From Saprospiraceae bacterium (GTDB taxonomy: Bacteria > Bacteroidota > Bacteroidia > Chitinophagales > Saprospiraceae), in contig JABARE010000002.1 of assembly GCA_019187365.1 (NCBI GenBank), positions 1-64,000 of the forward strand: a stretch of DNA of 64,000 nucleotides, written 5' to 3'. The notes below the pieces were generated by a model. The model saw only the letters and a list, made by a program, of their open reading frames with translations. It made no database searches and was not told the origin of the DNA. Numbering within the stretch: the stretch's first letter is position 1; every line of letters begins with the position of its first letter. The translations under genes were made by a program, and so were the position numbers. This document shows positions 34,300 through 42,930 of the stretch, in pieces.

Positions 34300-34877
34300 T
34301 CCAGTGCAGATTTGAGGTGGGGGTTTTGGTGAATCAGAGCGATCAGCTCTTTGAGACAAATGCTCTTCTTTTTCCGGGTCATGCCCTCAGACTGGTAGCT
34401 CATCCGCTGAGTGATCTCTTCCATGCTATACCCATTGGCCCAATACATCAACACTTCGCGGCAGTTCCTGCCAATTTGCCCCAGGATCCGCAGAAGCAGC
34501 GCCTTTCGCTCCCCGTGCCACATCAGCGTCAAAGCCGGCGGATCATCGTTGGCGACATCTGCATCCTCCAGCGGAAAGGTATCCATTCGCTGCATGCTCT
34601 TTCGCGACTCTGCGTACCAAAGGTGTTTGGCAATGCCCATGAGATAGGCGTTCAGGGGTCCCTGAAGCTGGAAAGTGGGGTTGGAAAATACGGATTTGAT
34701 AAACTGAACGATCGTATCGTCGAAGACCATGCGGGCATCTTCTTCGCTCCCTGCGTGGCCTTTGACGTATTGCCTTATGGACGACCAAAGTTGCCCATCC
34801 CGACAGAGGTATTTCACTACGGCTGCCCGCTCCTTCTCGGCACCCCTTATGCCATAAATGATCTCTTCCGGACTCAA
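34296..34877 (-). CDS. ECF-type RNA polymerase sigma factor
   Basis: 193 residues. Region 2 is visible in 'DARMVFDDTIVQFIKSVFSN' and 'QLQGPLNAYLMGIAKHLWYAESRK' (the 'YLxxIAxN/HxxxxxxR' pattern). Region 4 lies in 'RNCREVLMYWANGYSMEEITQRMSYQSEGMTRKKKSICLKEL', a helix-turn-helix. It would direct RNA polymerase to a small regulon. It is coupled by 4-bp overlap to the TPR anti-sigma-like gene and is divergent from the CHAT gene 118 bp away, so that gene is a likely target. Confidence 0.88.
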   Translation of the reverse strand: MSPEEIIYGIRGAEKERAAVVKYLCRDGQLWSSIRQYVKGHAGSEEDARMVFDDTIVQFIKSVFSNPTFQLQGPLNAYLMGIAKHLWYAESRKSMQRMDTFPLEDADVANDDPPALTLMWHGERKALLLRILGQIGRNCREVLMYWANGYSMEEITQRMSYQSEGMTRKKKSICLKELIALIHQNPHLKSALE

Positions 34878-34995
34878 CGCCTGCTTTTAAATGGTGTGGG
34901 CTTAAAGTTAGAAAGAATTACCGCATTTAACATTTTTTCACGAAAGCTTATGAACTGCCGGGGCTTTAGTATATTTACAGGGATATAATCAATCG

Positions 34996-37764
34996 ATGTT
35001 TTCCGGGATCCGTCTGGCGACCGTTTTGTGTTTTTTGCTCATGCAAGTCAGGGCTGTTGCCGGATTTTCTCCTTCCGACCTGGATTCCCTGTGCGCTTAT
35101 GCCGATGCCGCCAGATGGAATGGGTGTTTCCGATACCTCGCCGGCATCTGGGAAAACATTCCGCCCGAAGAACTCTCGGCTGCACAATGCGGCGAAGCAC
35201 GGTTCTGGCTCATGGCGATGGAATCTGCAGATGCCGGGATGCAGGGCGGCGCAAGGAGCTTGCTTCTTTCCGTTGGACCCGAAACTGAGGCCGACCGGGT
35301 CAACGAACAGTTCCTTCAGCATTACAGCCATTCCTGCAACTGGAGTGCATGGGTGACAACGCTCAATCGCATCTGGAAACAATGCACCGACAGCAGCTTT
35401 AGGGCTAAAAACTCCCATGAGGGCGTCAACCGGCTGGTGAGCGGGCAAAGATCCGGCATCCCGGATTCCAGTCTGCGCCAGGGATACATGTACCTGGCAC
35501 ACCGGTACAAAAGAATGAACGACCTGAGAGCAGCACTCAGGTGGTACCAGGTCGCCCATGCCCTGGTTGACGACAAATTTTGTCTGGACCTCTGGTCGTG
35601 GTACGTTGAAAACGAATTGGCCAATCTTTACAACCGCCTGGGAGACCTGGAAGAAGCGCTGTATTACCATAACCTGCTCGTAAACAGCCTGAGCTATTTT
35701 AATAAAAATGAATGGCTTAGTCGCGAGTGCACCAATGTTTCAAAGCTCTACATCAGCATGGAGCAACCAGACCGGGCGCTGGAAATTGCACATAAGGGAC
35801 TGAATGCGGCAAGGAGCCAGTCGTTGGGACAGGGCGTGTTGGCCAACGCCATCCAGGTGGCAGAAGTGTTGCTGGAGAAGGATTCTCTCCGGGATGTTGT
35901 CTATTGGATTGATCTGGCTGCGCAATGCAAGGGAAGGGCCCTTGCCGACAAAGCTGCGGAAAACCAATACCTCATCCATAAGGCCTATGCAACGTATTTT
36001 AGTAAGCTTAAGCGACCTGCGGAGGCTGATATTCACTTTGCATCAGCCGATTCGTGCATGGTGGTTGCAAGAAGGAGCAGTAATGTGTTTCTGGCGCGGG
36101 ACCGGGCAAAACTTTACAACGAATGGGGAAAAATGCATCTGGACCAGGGCGACGAGCTTTGTTGCAGGGAAAAACTCATCACGGGTCTTGGCCAGTTGTG
36201 GACCATGCCCGATTCCCTGGAACTGGAAGCTCCTTTGGATTCTGTGATGGATGACATTACCTATGCCGAATTGTTTTCGACCATATCCGATTACTATGAT
36301 CACAGATATACACGGGAAAAGGATGCCAACTTACTGAAACATTCTTTGCGATATCTGCAGTGGGCTTTGTTCGGATGTGCCCAGATACAACAGCGCATTG
36401 CAGCCGACCCTTCCAAACTAACGATCATTCGGGACAACCGGGAATTAGCCGACCGGGGCGTTGAAAGATTGTATGAATGGCAACAGACAGGAACCTCTGC
36501 TGAAGAGCTGTTTCCGTTGGTGCGCGCGTTTCTGACGGCAGCAAAGGGCCGTCTGCTGAGGGAGAAAGCGGAGGCCTACAGCCAGGTTCAACGTTTTGAC
36601 CCGGAAGATCAACTGCGATTTCAGCAATTGCAGGAGCAGGCCTGGTGGTGGATGGAGCAACGCAGTAAGACGAATCACGAGGATGCCTTCATCCGGTCTG
36701 AGTTGCTAAAGATCAAACGGGCAAAATCCAGGATGCTGAGCGGAAGGCAGGAGCGTTCCAGCATGATGGTTTATCCGGCGAATTATCTGGAATATCATTT
36801 GAGTGCAGAGGCGGTCTTTGTAGCTGGCCGGATCGGCGGTACTACATTATTCAGGCGATTGGGCAGCAGATCGGCGTTAGACAGCCTGATGGCAAATTGT
36901 CAGAGGGCGTTCACCGCCACAGAGGCTTTTGATTACCGGACAGCCTTAAAATCAATGGCGGCCTTTTTATTACCCGATGAAGGCAAGTCGCTGCCTGCTC
37001 AACTGTGCATCATCCCCGACGGTGGTTTGCAGCAGTTTCCATTTGAGGCCCTGATCTTGCCCGGGGGTAAATACTTGTTGGAAACATGCAGGATCTGGTA
37101 TGAACATGCCTATGGATCCCTACGGGAGGAGGCGGTATCCAGTGAGAAAAATGAACGGTTGCTGGTCATCTGGCCGCAATACCCGCCCGCCCCGGAGATC
37201 CACTTGCTGGCCCAGCGGGGTAACGAATATGCGCTTCCGTATACACTGTTGGAAGTAGAAGGTATCCGTAAAGTCATGGGAGTCAAAACGATCATCGATA
37301 CTTCCGGAAATGCAGGGCATTTGCTGCACAGCATGCAGAAGGCAGACATGCTTCATTATGCGGGGCATGCGCGTTCGGAGGGGAGTGAGGCCTATTTGAT
37401 TTTACCGCGAACGAACGAACGTTTGTCCCTGGAGGAGCTGGCTGAATTTTACCATCCTATGCAATTGGTGGTCCTGAGTGCCTGCGAAACCGGTTTGGGC
37501 GCCTGGGAGCTTGGCGAGGGCCTGCGGAGCCTGGGCAAAAGTTTCCGGGAGGCGGGTGCGCGTTCGGTTGTGATGTCTCTGTGGGCGGTCAACGACCAGT
37601 CCACTGCAAGCATCATGACCACTTTCTACCAGACCATGACTCTTGGCCATTCCAAAGCCGAGGCCTTGCGCACCGCCAAACTCCATTACCTGCATCAATC
37701 CGGATTTGAGAAAAGTCATCCCTATTTTTGGGCCGGATTTGTGGGGTATGGGGAGGGGGAATGA
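34996..37764 (+). CDS. Exported TPR-CHAT protease
   Basis: 922 residues. Signal peptide 'MFSGIRLATVLCFLLMQVRAVAG'. Residues ~30-600 are helical TPR-like repeats ('ALRWYQVAHALVDDKF', 'YNRLGDLEEALYYHNLLVNSL'). The C-terminal CHAT domain (about 640-920) has the caspase-fold dyad: His791 in 'HYAGHARSEGSEAYL' and Cys830 in 'VLSACETGLGAWELGEG'. 'GARSVVMSLWAVNDQST' is the conserved strand after the Cys. CHAT enzymes cleave specific protein partners, often after activation through the TPR part; the partner here is unknown. Its promoter faces the ECF sigma operon. One copy of the 18-bp palindrome lies in the CHAT domain coding region at 37412. Confidence 0.9.
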   Translation: MFSGIRLATVLCFLLMQVRAVAGFSPSDLDSLCAYADAARWNGCFRYLAGIWENIPPEELSAAQCGEARFWLMAMESADAGMQGGARSLLLSVGPETEADRVNEQFLQHYSHSCNWSAWVTTLNRIWKQCTDSSFRAKNSHEGVNRLVSGQRSGIPDSSLRQGYMYLAHRYKRMNDLRAALRWYQVAHALVDDKFCLDLWSWYVENELANLYNRLGDLEEALYYHNLLVNSLSYFNKNEWLSRECTNVSKLYISMEQPDRALEIAHKGLNAARSQSLGQGVLANAIQVAEVLLEKDSLRDVVYWIDLAAQCKGRALADKAAENQYLIHKAYATYFSKLKRPAEADIHFASADSCMVVARRSSNVFLARDRAKLYNEWGKMHLDQGDELCCREKLITGLGQLWTMPDSLELEAPLDSVMDDITYAELFSTISDYYDHRYTREKDANLLKHSLRYLQWALFGCAQIQQRIAADPSKLTIIRDNRELADRGVERLYEWQQTGTSAEELFPLVRAFLTAAKGRLLREKAEAYSQVQRFDPEDQLRFQQLQEQAWWWMEQRSKTNHEDAFIRSELLKIKRAKSRMLSGRQERSSMMVYPANYLEYHLSAEAVFVAGRIGGTTLFRRLGSRSALDSLMANCQRAFTATEAFDYRTALKSMAAFLLPDEGKSLPAQLCIIPDGGLQQFPFEALILPGGKYLLETCRIWYEHAYGSLREEAVSSEKNERLLVIWPQYPPAPEIHLLAQRGNEYALPYTLLEVEGIRKVMGVKTIIDTSGNAGHLLHSMQKADMLHYAGHARSEGSEAYLILPRTNERLSLEELAEFYHPMQLVVLSACETGLGAWELGEGLRSLGKSFREAGARSVVMSLWAVNDQSTASIMTTFYQTMTLGHSKAEALRTAKLHYLHQSGFEKSHPYFWAGFVGYGEGE
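37412..37429. repeat. 18-bp imperfect palindrome-like copy inside the CHAT gene
   Basis: CGAACGAACGTTTGTCCC; left half and centre match the consensus, right end is degenerate. It encodes part of 'RTNERLSLEE'. Confidence 0.35.
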
Positions 37765-37828
37765 TTTAGTTTATGGTGATAATGAGTTAAAATCTGATTG
37801 CATTTTTACTTTTATTAATAGTGTTAGA

Positions 37829-39202
37829 ATGAAAAATTTAATCTCGATTTTTTTGGTGTTATCTATAAATCAAACAATTGCCCAATTGGATGATTTACAA
37901 TGGTTGGTCGTCAACGGAAACGCAAAAACAGGGTACGATGCAACTAATAAAAAAAATATTTATGCTTCGGCACTATCCAATTTTGAAGTGAATGGTGTTT
38001 TTGGAATTGATAGTATCGATTTCCCTGTTCAAATCACAAGCTTTATACCCAGAAATGATTTCTTTATTATTTACAATGATGGTAGTTTTTATAACTCTCG
38101 GTATGTAAACCATGGTCAGGTGTGGCCAGACAATAGTTCAAATTTAAGAAATTATCATATTGACCCATCAAAGGAGGTAAAATACCTTTACTTGACAAAT
38201 ATTTACGAAGAAGATGATCCTCCTGAATTAATTCGGATTGATACGCCTTCTGATGGGCAGTTACTGCAATTTGATGAGACTTCAGACAATGTAATTCAAT
38301 TGAATCATGATTTCTCTATAGGAAAGGATGTCACATTGATAATACCACGAGCTATAGTCAATCAATGTACTACAAATACATTTGAAGTTCATTATGATAA
38401 TGTTATATTCCAGCCGTCTAACATTTTTAATAATGGTTCTTCTTATTCGTTTTATCAGGATAGCAACTTACAACATAATGAGGGCGTTATATCTGGATTG
38501 TCTAAATACGAAATAAACAATTTTTTAAATTTTAAGGTTAACCCTGGTCTTGACTCAAGTTATATTGGCGATACTGCCAGTTTTGTTGTTAAATGTAATT
38601 CCGGAACGGTCGTTGCATCAATTTTGGATACAATGCGATCAAGTCACGACCCAAATGCAATTGTATTGAAGTGCATTTATAAGCATAAAATGAAACGGGG
38701 TAGGAATAGGTATGTAGCTATTTATAAAGCTCAATTCGAAAATAAAGGCAATCGCGTGGTGGATTCTGTAACTATAAGGATGAAAATGCCGAAATCGGTG
38801 AAATTGGACGTCATTGATGCTTTTAAGTTTAGATATGGGAAAAAATGGGGGGGGAGGTTGCATACTGATACGTTCGTACAGCGTAAAATTACTAGCAACA
38901 TGATTGAATTTAAATTTAAGAAGGGATTTTTAGCTCCATTTGATTCTTCGACAATTAATTATAATTTATTTGCGCGAGGATTTGTTGAATTTCGCGTAGA
39001 ATTAAATGAAAATCCCGAATCTGCCTGTGTGGAATTGCTTCCCAGTGAAGCTACCGTAGAGTTTGATGGAAAGGTTCAAAATGTTGAACTTATGGTTGAT
39101 CTGAATAAGAGGAAGGAAAGGATAAAAAGAGGGGATAAACGTCCGATCGCAACGAAGTGTGAATGTGCACCGGTTTGGTATAAGGGGGGGGATTGCCCAT
39201 GA
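37829..39202 (+). CDS. Secreted hypothetical protein with DUF11-like repeat domain
   Basis: 457 residues from MKNLISIFLVLSINQTIAQ (37829), a clear signal peptide; a longer frame runs back into the CHAT gene and is discarded. The middle is unrecognised. The C-terminal part has 'SSHDPNAIVLKC', a motif like the 'DPN' start of DUF11/DUF7619-type domains in Bacteroidota surface proteins, then 'YKAQFENKGNRVVDSVTIRMKMP', typical of that fold. The gene ends without a T9SS sorting domain, with a Cys-rich tail ('CECAPVWYKGGDC'). It is 64 bp after the CHAT gene on the same strand but much more AT-rich. A run of 8 G sits 10 bp before the stop. Confidence 0.75.
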   Translation: MKNLISIFLVLSINQTIAQLDDLQWLVVNGNAKTGYDATNKKNIYASALSNFEVNGVFGIDSIDFPVQITSFIPRNDFFIIYNDGSFYNSRYVNHGQVWPDNSSNLRNYHIDPSKEVKYLYLTNIYEEDDPPELIRIDTPSDGQLLQFDETSDNVIQLNHDFSIGKDVTLIIPRAIVNQCTTNTFEVHYDNVIFQPSNIFNNGSSYSFYQDSNLQHNEGVISGLSKYEINNFLNFKVNPGLDSSYIGDTASFVVKCNSGTVVASILDTMRSSHDPNAIVLKCIYKHKMKRGRNRYVAIYKAQFENKGNRVVDSVTIRMKMPKSVKLDVIDAFKFRYGKKWGGRLHTDTFVQRKITSNMIEFKFKKGFLAPFDSSTINYNLFARGFVEFRVELNENPESACVELLPSEATVEFDGKVQNVELMVDLNKRKERIKRGDKRPIATKCECAPVWYKGGDCP

Positions 39203-39704
39203 TCTTTCACAGCAAATTGTTTCATTGGAAGTGCCTTTGTATAATAAGTTTTATGTGCTTTAACCGGAGTTAAGTTTTTGAAAATGGTATTTAGTTTAGG
39301 TTTTAATGTAGTGGAGAGCTGTAATTTGTTTTAGAGATCCAAAAGCTCTTCTATCTTTCCTAAGTAACTAGACTGAATTAATCACTTTTCGATAAAGAAA
39401 GGTGACTGCAAAGGGACGTTGTTCTCGAAAGATAGTTACTTACCCATTTTGCTCGCTATAAAATCTTGAAATTGCTTATTATGGGCATAAATCGAGGTAA
39501 TATTTTCCAAACAATCCCACACATACCAAGAAGTAACGGAGCGAAGGGTCACTAAACTTGCTGTTGAGGCAACGAGTGCCTAATAGAACCCGCTGGTAGT
39601 TTGAAAGAGGGTTCGTAACAGGCTAAATGGCTTTGCTGCCTTTTTTATATAGGCCTTGTGATGATTGCGAGTTGTGTATTCATTGGCAGTTTTGTTAAAT
39701 CGAT
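39203..39704. other. Intergenic region with a decayed fragment
   Basis: No intact gene. A minus-strand open stretch (39436-39579) has a protein-like composition and is listed separately. The rest shows nothing recognisable; no promoter consensus was found before the LytTR gene. Confidence 0.5.
39436..39579 (-). pseudogene. Possible C-terminal gene remnant without a start codon
   Basis: A 47-codon stop-terminated frame with natural-looking composition, ending 'HNKQFQDFIASKMGK', but no plausible start and a stop codon just upstream. It is not recognised. It could be the tail of a lost gene or chance. Confidence 0.25.
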
Positions 39705-40094
39705 ATGAAGGGAGAAAGACCAGAAGACAAAATTAGACAGAACGGGGACCTAAACAGTGGGACTCAAAGCAACATCCTGATCATTCCTACGCGCAACGGT
39801 TTTGAATTCGTAAATAAGCAACAGATCAGTTTTGTTAGCGCTGAACGTGCGTATTGCACCCTGCACCTGCGCGACGGAAGTTCTCTTCTCATCAGCAGGT
39901 CGCTTTGTCAGATACAGGAAGAATTAAAGGATCTGCCTTTTTATAGGGTACACCATTCCTACCTGGTGAACCTCAATTGCATAAAGAGGGTCCACCAGAC
40001 TGAAGGGGCCTTGCTGCAGCTTGAATGTGGAAGGGAAGTCCCACTGGCCCGCAGCCGCAAGGAAGCCTTTTTGGAATGGGTGAAAGCGCGCTGA
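39705..40094 (+). CDS. Stand-alone LytTR DNA-binding regulator
   Basis: 129 residues. After a ~25-residue polar lead, the whole protein is a LytTR domain: 'ILIIPTRNGFEFVNKQQISFVSAERAYCTLHL', then 'LISRSLCQIQEELKDLPFYRVHHSYLVNLNCIKRV' (the 'F.R.H.S.LVN...I' signature) and 'VPLARSRKEAFLEWV'. No receiver or membrane domain is attached, so control must be by abundance or a partner. GC content is like the 0-10 kb block and unlike its AT-rich neighbours. It probably controls nearby secreted-protein genes; that is inference. Confidence 0.9.
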   Translation: MKGERPEDKIRQNGDLNSGTQSNILIIPTRNGFEFVNKQQISFVSAERAYCTLHLRDGSSLLISRSLCQIQEELKDLPFYRVHHSYLVNLNCIKRVHQTEGALLQLECGREVPLARSRKEAFLEWVKAR

Positions 40095-40401
40095 TCTTCT
40101 TCGACTGATCCGGTGACTGCCCCGTAGAGGGGCAGGAAATTGCCCGGTTATCCTGCCAAATCCAGCTGCGATTGATTTTACACAGAATGAATGCGACCGG
40201 GGGTAACATTTTCCTCTTTTGCGATCACTGTTTGAATGTAAGACGCTGGAAGACGAAGCCAAACGCGGGTGGGGGTCACATTCCGGAAAAGCAACATATA
40301 AATTCCGGATTGAAAAGGGGAAAGTCAAACGGGGTCTCGGGAAAATAGTCAACATGCCACTAAAACCATACGCATAGTTTCACCAGTCAAACCAATCTTG
40401 T

Positions 40402-40572
40402 ATGAAAACCTTTGTCCTGTTCCTGATATCCTGGTTAACGTGGTTCGGAAACGAGCCTAAGAATACTGCAGATGTGCGCAAGTCGGCCGCTTCGGAAACA
40501 TGTGGCTCCGCACCCGTTGTAGGGGGATCCTTTCAGGTCATTGTGCTTGACAAATACAAATTATTCACTTGA
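40402..40572 (+). pseudogene. Truncated start of a secreted protein (56 codons)
   Basis: Reads MKTFVLFLISWLTWFGNEP, a signal-peptide-like start, then 'NTADVRKSAASETCGSAPVVGGSFQVIVL' and stops at 40572. The sequence is GC-rich until about 40545 and then changes abruptly to the AT-rich style of the next gene, so it looks like the 5' end of a secreted protein gene cut at a recombination junction. A genuine small exported peptide cannot be excluded. Confidence 0.45.
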
Positions 40573-40641
40573 ACAATTTGCAAGGTTGAATTTAGGGATG
40601 ACCAGCTTAGGATTAAATTAGGTGAATTAAACCAATTCATT

Positions 40642-42900
40642 ATGAAATTTAAAATAATTATCTGTAGTCTAATTTTAATAACCACTTTGACAGGTTCAAA
40701 AGCCCAATGTGTCAATAGATGTCTGAGCTTTGATGGTGTTGATGACCGAGTTCTAATTTCTAATGGTGGGTTAGGGGCTTTATTTGGGAATAGCTCATTT
40801 GCCATTGAACTCTGGTTTTACAGTACTAATACCTGTAGTCCAACGTCTTCAAGATTATTATCATTGGCAAGTAATTTTTATATCGATGTATGTGGAACAT
40901 CAATTATCTTGAATTATCCTTATATGTTAGGTAATCCCATTAAGACATATCCTATCACAATTGTTCCAAATACATGGCATCTACTCTCTATTCGCAGCAA
41001 TTCTAATGGTTCTTCAATAAGTACATTAATTGATGGTGCTATCGCTTCGATTCATTTGGTTATACCTCCTCATGTGGGATTTATTTCTTCGGATCTAATT
41101 ATCGGTGGAGCTGAAAATAGCTGGATGGGTAAAATAGATGAATTAAAAATATGGAGTACCAATAATCCACCTGTTTCTTCACATAATTGTCCATGCAGTG
41201 GGAATGAACCCGAGCTGTTAGTATACATTCCATTTGATGATGATTTTGGTGTCACTTCTGTAAACGATAAAGCTAATTCAGCTTTACTACAATTTGGAAA
41301 TAATTCAGGTCAATTATTGGGGGCGCCAACAATTATTTGTTCCGATGCTCCACTAATATATCCGGATTATTATAATCTGGAGTTAGACATCACTGATTAT
41401 TGGAATCCAACCACTGTTATAAATTCGATATGTTCTGGTGATCCGGCTCATTTTTGTCTTATGCAAGACGGCAATATTGTTGAATTTCCAAATGTTCCCG
41501 CAATACCCAATACATCTACCAGTGTAATATGGGAGTATGCAGATCTTCCAGGAGGATTATGGATGCCAGTAACACCGCAAGCTCCTGCATTTAAGGAGTT
41601 TTGTTTTCCGGTAGCTCCAAATTTAATTGTAGCTAGTTGCCCTAATTCAGATGGTTATACAGACCGAAAGTATCGTGCAAAGATTGTTGTAACCAATACA
41701 ATTAACCAATCATGTACTTATTTATCTGATGAAAAGGTTCTGCGAATTTATTGTCCCTTACCGAGTTATTCTATTAATTTAGTTTCCAATCCAACGCTTT
41801 TGTGTGCAGGTGATTTAGCTACTTTGGATTTTACTTTGGTACCCCCAGCACCAACAGGAACAATAGTGCAATGGAAAAATGGAGCAGGAGTACCATTTGG
41901 ATCTGGTAATTCTGTAAGTCTGAATAATATTACAGTGCTAAGTTCAGATTGTGTTTATTGTATGATCATGAATGGTAATTGCCCTCCTGTCACATTAACA
42001 AAATGTATAAATGTTGATCAGGTACCAATGTGTGGATTAATAGATGCAATTCCAACAGGAACTTTGACATTGATTACAACATCACCTTTAAAATACGAAA
42101 TTTGTCCTGGAAATGATGCATCACTAACTTGGGTTAGTGGAACCGGACCTTTTGCTAATGGAATAATCACCTGGCAGTATATGTTTCCATCAGTTGGTGT
42201 GTGGAATGATCTTGGAACTTCCAATTCTACTCAAAATACTAATGTCCTTCCTTGTGACCACCCTGCTTTTTCTCCTTACTTGTGGCCACCTATTGAAACA
42301 TGCATCGTATATAGAGTTCAAGTGCATCCATTCTCTGATCCATCAGGGTGTGAGCCATGTTATAGCAATGAATTGACCATTTGCTTAAAGGAACCAATGC
42401 CAGACATATCAATTTATGGATCAGGTCATTTTTTATGTGAAGGAGCGACCCAACAAATAGCCTTTACTCCATATGATAATTCTTGGACAACATCATGGTA
42501 TTGCAATGGTGAATTAGTTAGCCATGATAAAAAATTGACAACAGATAAAACAGGCTGTTATATGGCAGAAGTGACAGATGGATGTACTGTTTCAAGTACT
42601 CAAGTCTATTGTACTCAAGTTTGTTATATAATACCAAAGATTAGTTGCCCATTAGATCCTAATAAGTGTGCGCGTCCAGGAATGCCAATTTATTTATCAG
42701 CATGTGAGTCTCAAGATTTATGTCAACAAAATCTGGCGTTTACTTGGAGTTGGGACGGAGGCACTTTGGTTTCTGTTAATGGTTGTCAACTGGAACATAT
42801 TCCTGCTTTAGCAGGCACAAATTATTCTGTAACCGTCACTAATAGTTTGGGGTGTTCAGAATCAACTTCATTGTTTGTAAAACCGTGTCATAGCAATTAA
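40642..42900 (+). CDS. Secreted LamG-domain and Ig/PKD-like protein
   Basis: 752 residues. Signal peptide 'MKFKIIICSLILITTLTGSKAQ'. Residues ~25-200 are a LamG/concanavalin-like fold ('CLSFDGVDDRVLISNG', 'FAIELWFYS', 'GKIDELKIWST', 'VYIPFDDDFGVTSVND'). The remainder is a string of cysteine-paired beta domains, each beginning with 'ICSGDPA', 'LCAGDLATLDF', 'ICPGNDASLTW' or 'LCEGATQQIAF', typical of Ig-like modules in gliding/adhesion proteins. No T9SS sorting domain at the end. It is 30 bp before the next giant gene, so probably co-transcribed. Role: extracellular binding or scaffold, unproven. Confidence 0.82.
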   Translation: MKFKIIICSLILITTLTGSKAQCVNRCLSFDGVDDRVLISNGGLGALFGNSSFAIELWFYSTNTCSPTSSRLLSLASNFYIDVCGTSIILNYPYMLGNPIKTYPITIVPNTWHLLSIRSNSNGSSISTLIDGAIASIHLVIPPHVGFISSDLIIGGAENSWMGKIDELKIWSTNNPPVSSHNCPCSGNEPELLVYIPFDDDFGVTSVNDKANSALLQFGNNSGQLLGAPTIICSDAPLIYPDYYNLELDITDYWNPTTVINSICSGDPAHFCLMQDGNIVEFPNVPAIPNTSTSVIWEYADLPGGLWMPVTPQAPAFKEFCFPVAPNLIVASCPNSDGYTDRKYRAKIVVTNTINQSCTYLSDEKVLRIYCPLPSYSINLVSNPTLLCAGDLATLDFTLVPPAPTGTIVQWKNGAGVPFGSGNSVSLNNITVLSSDCVYCMIMNGNCPPVTLTKCINVDQVPMCGLIDAIPTGTLTLITTSPLKYEICPGNDASLTWVSGTGPFANGIITWQYMFPSVGVWNDLGTSNSTQNTNVLPCDHPAFSPYLWPPIETCIVYRVQVHPFSDPSGCEPCYSNELTICLKEPMPDISIYGSGHFLCEGATQQIAFTPYDNSWTTSWYCNGELVSHDKKLTTDKTGCYMAEVTDGCTVSSTQVYCTQVCYIIPKISCPLDPNKCARPGMPIYLSACESQDLCQQNLAFTWSWDGGTLVSVNGCQLEHIPALAGTNYSVTVTNSLGCSESTSLFVKPCHSN

Positions 42901-42930
42901 TAAAATTAAAATCTGATAAAATAAAATATT

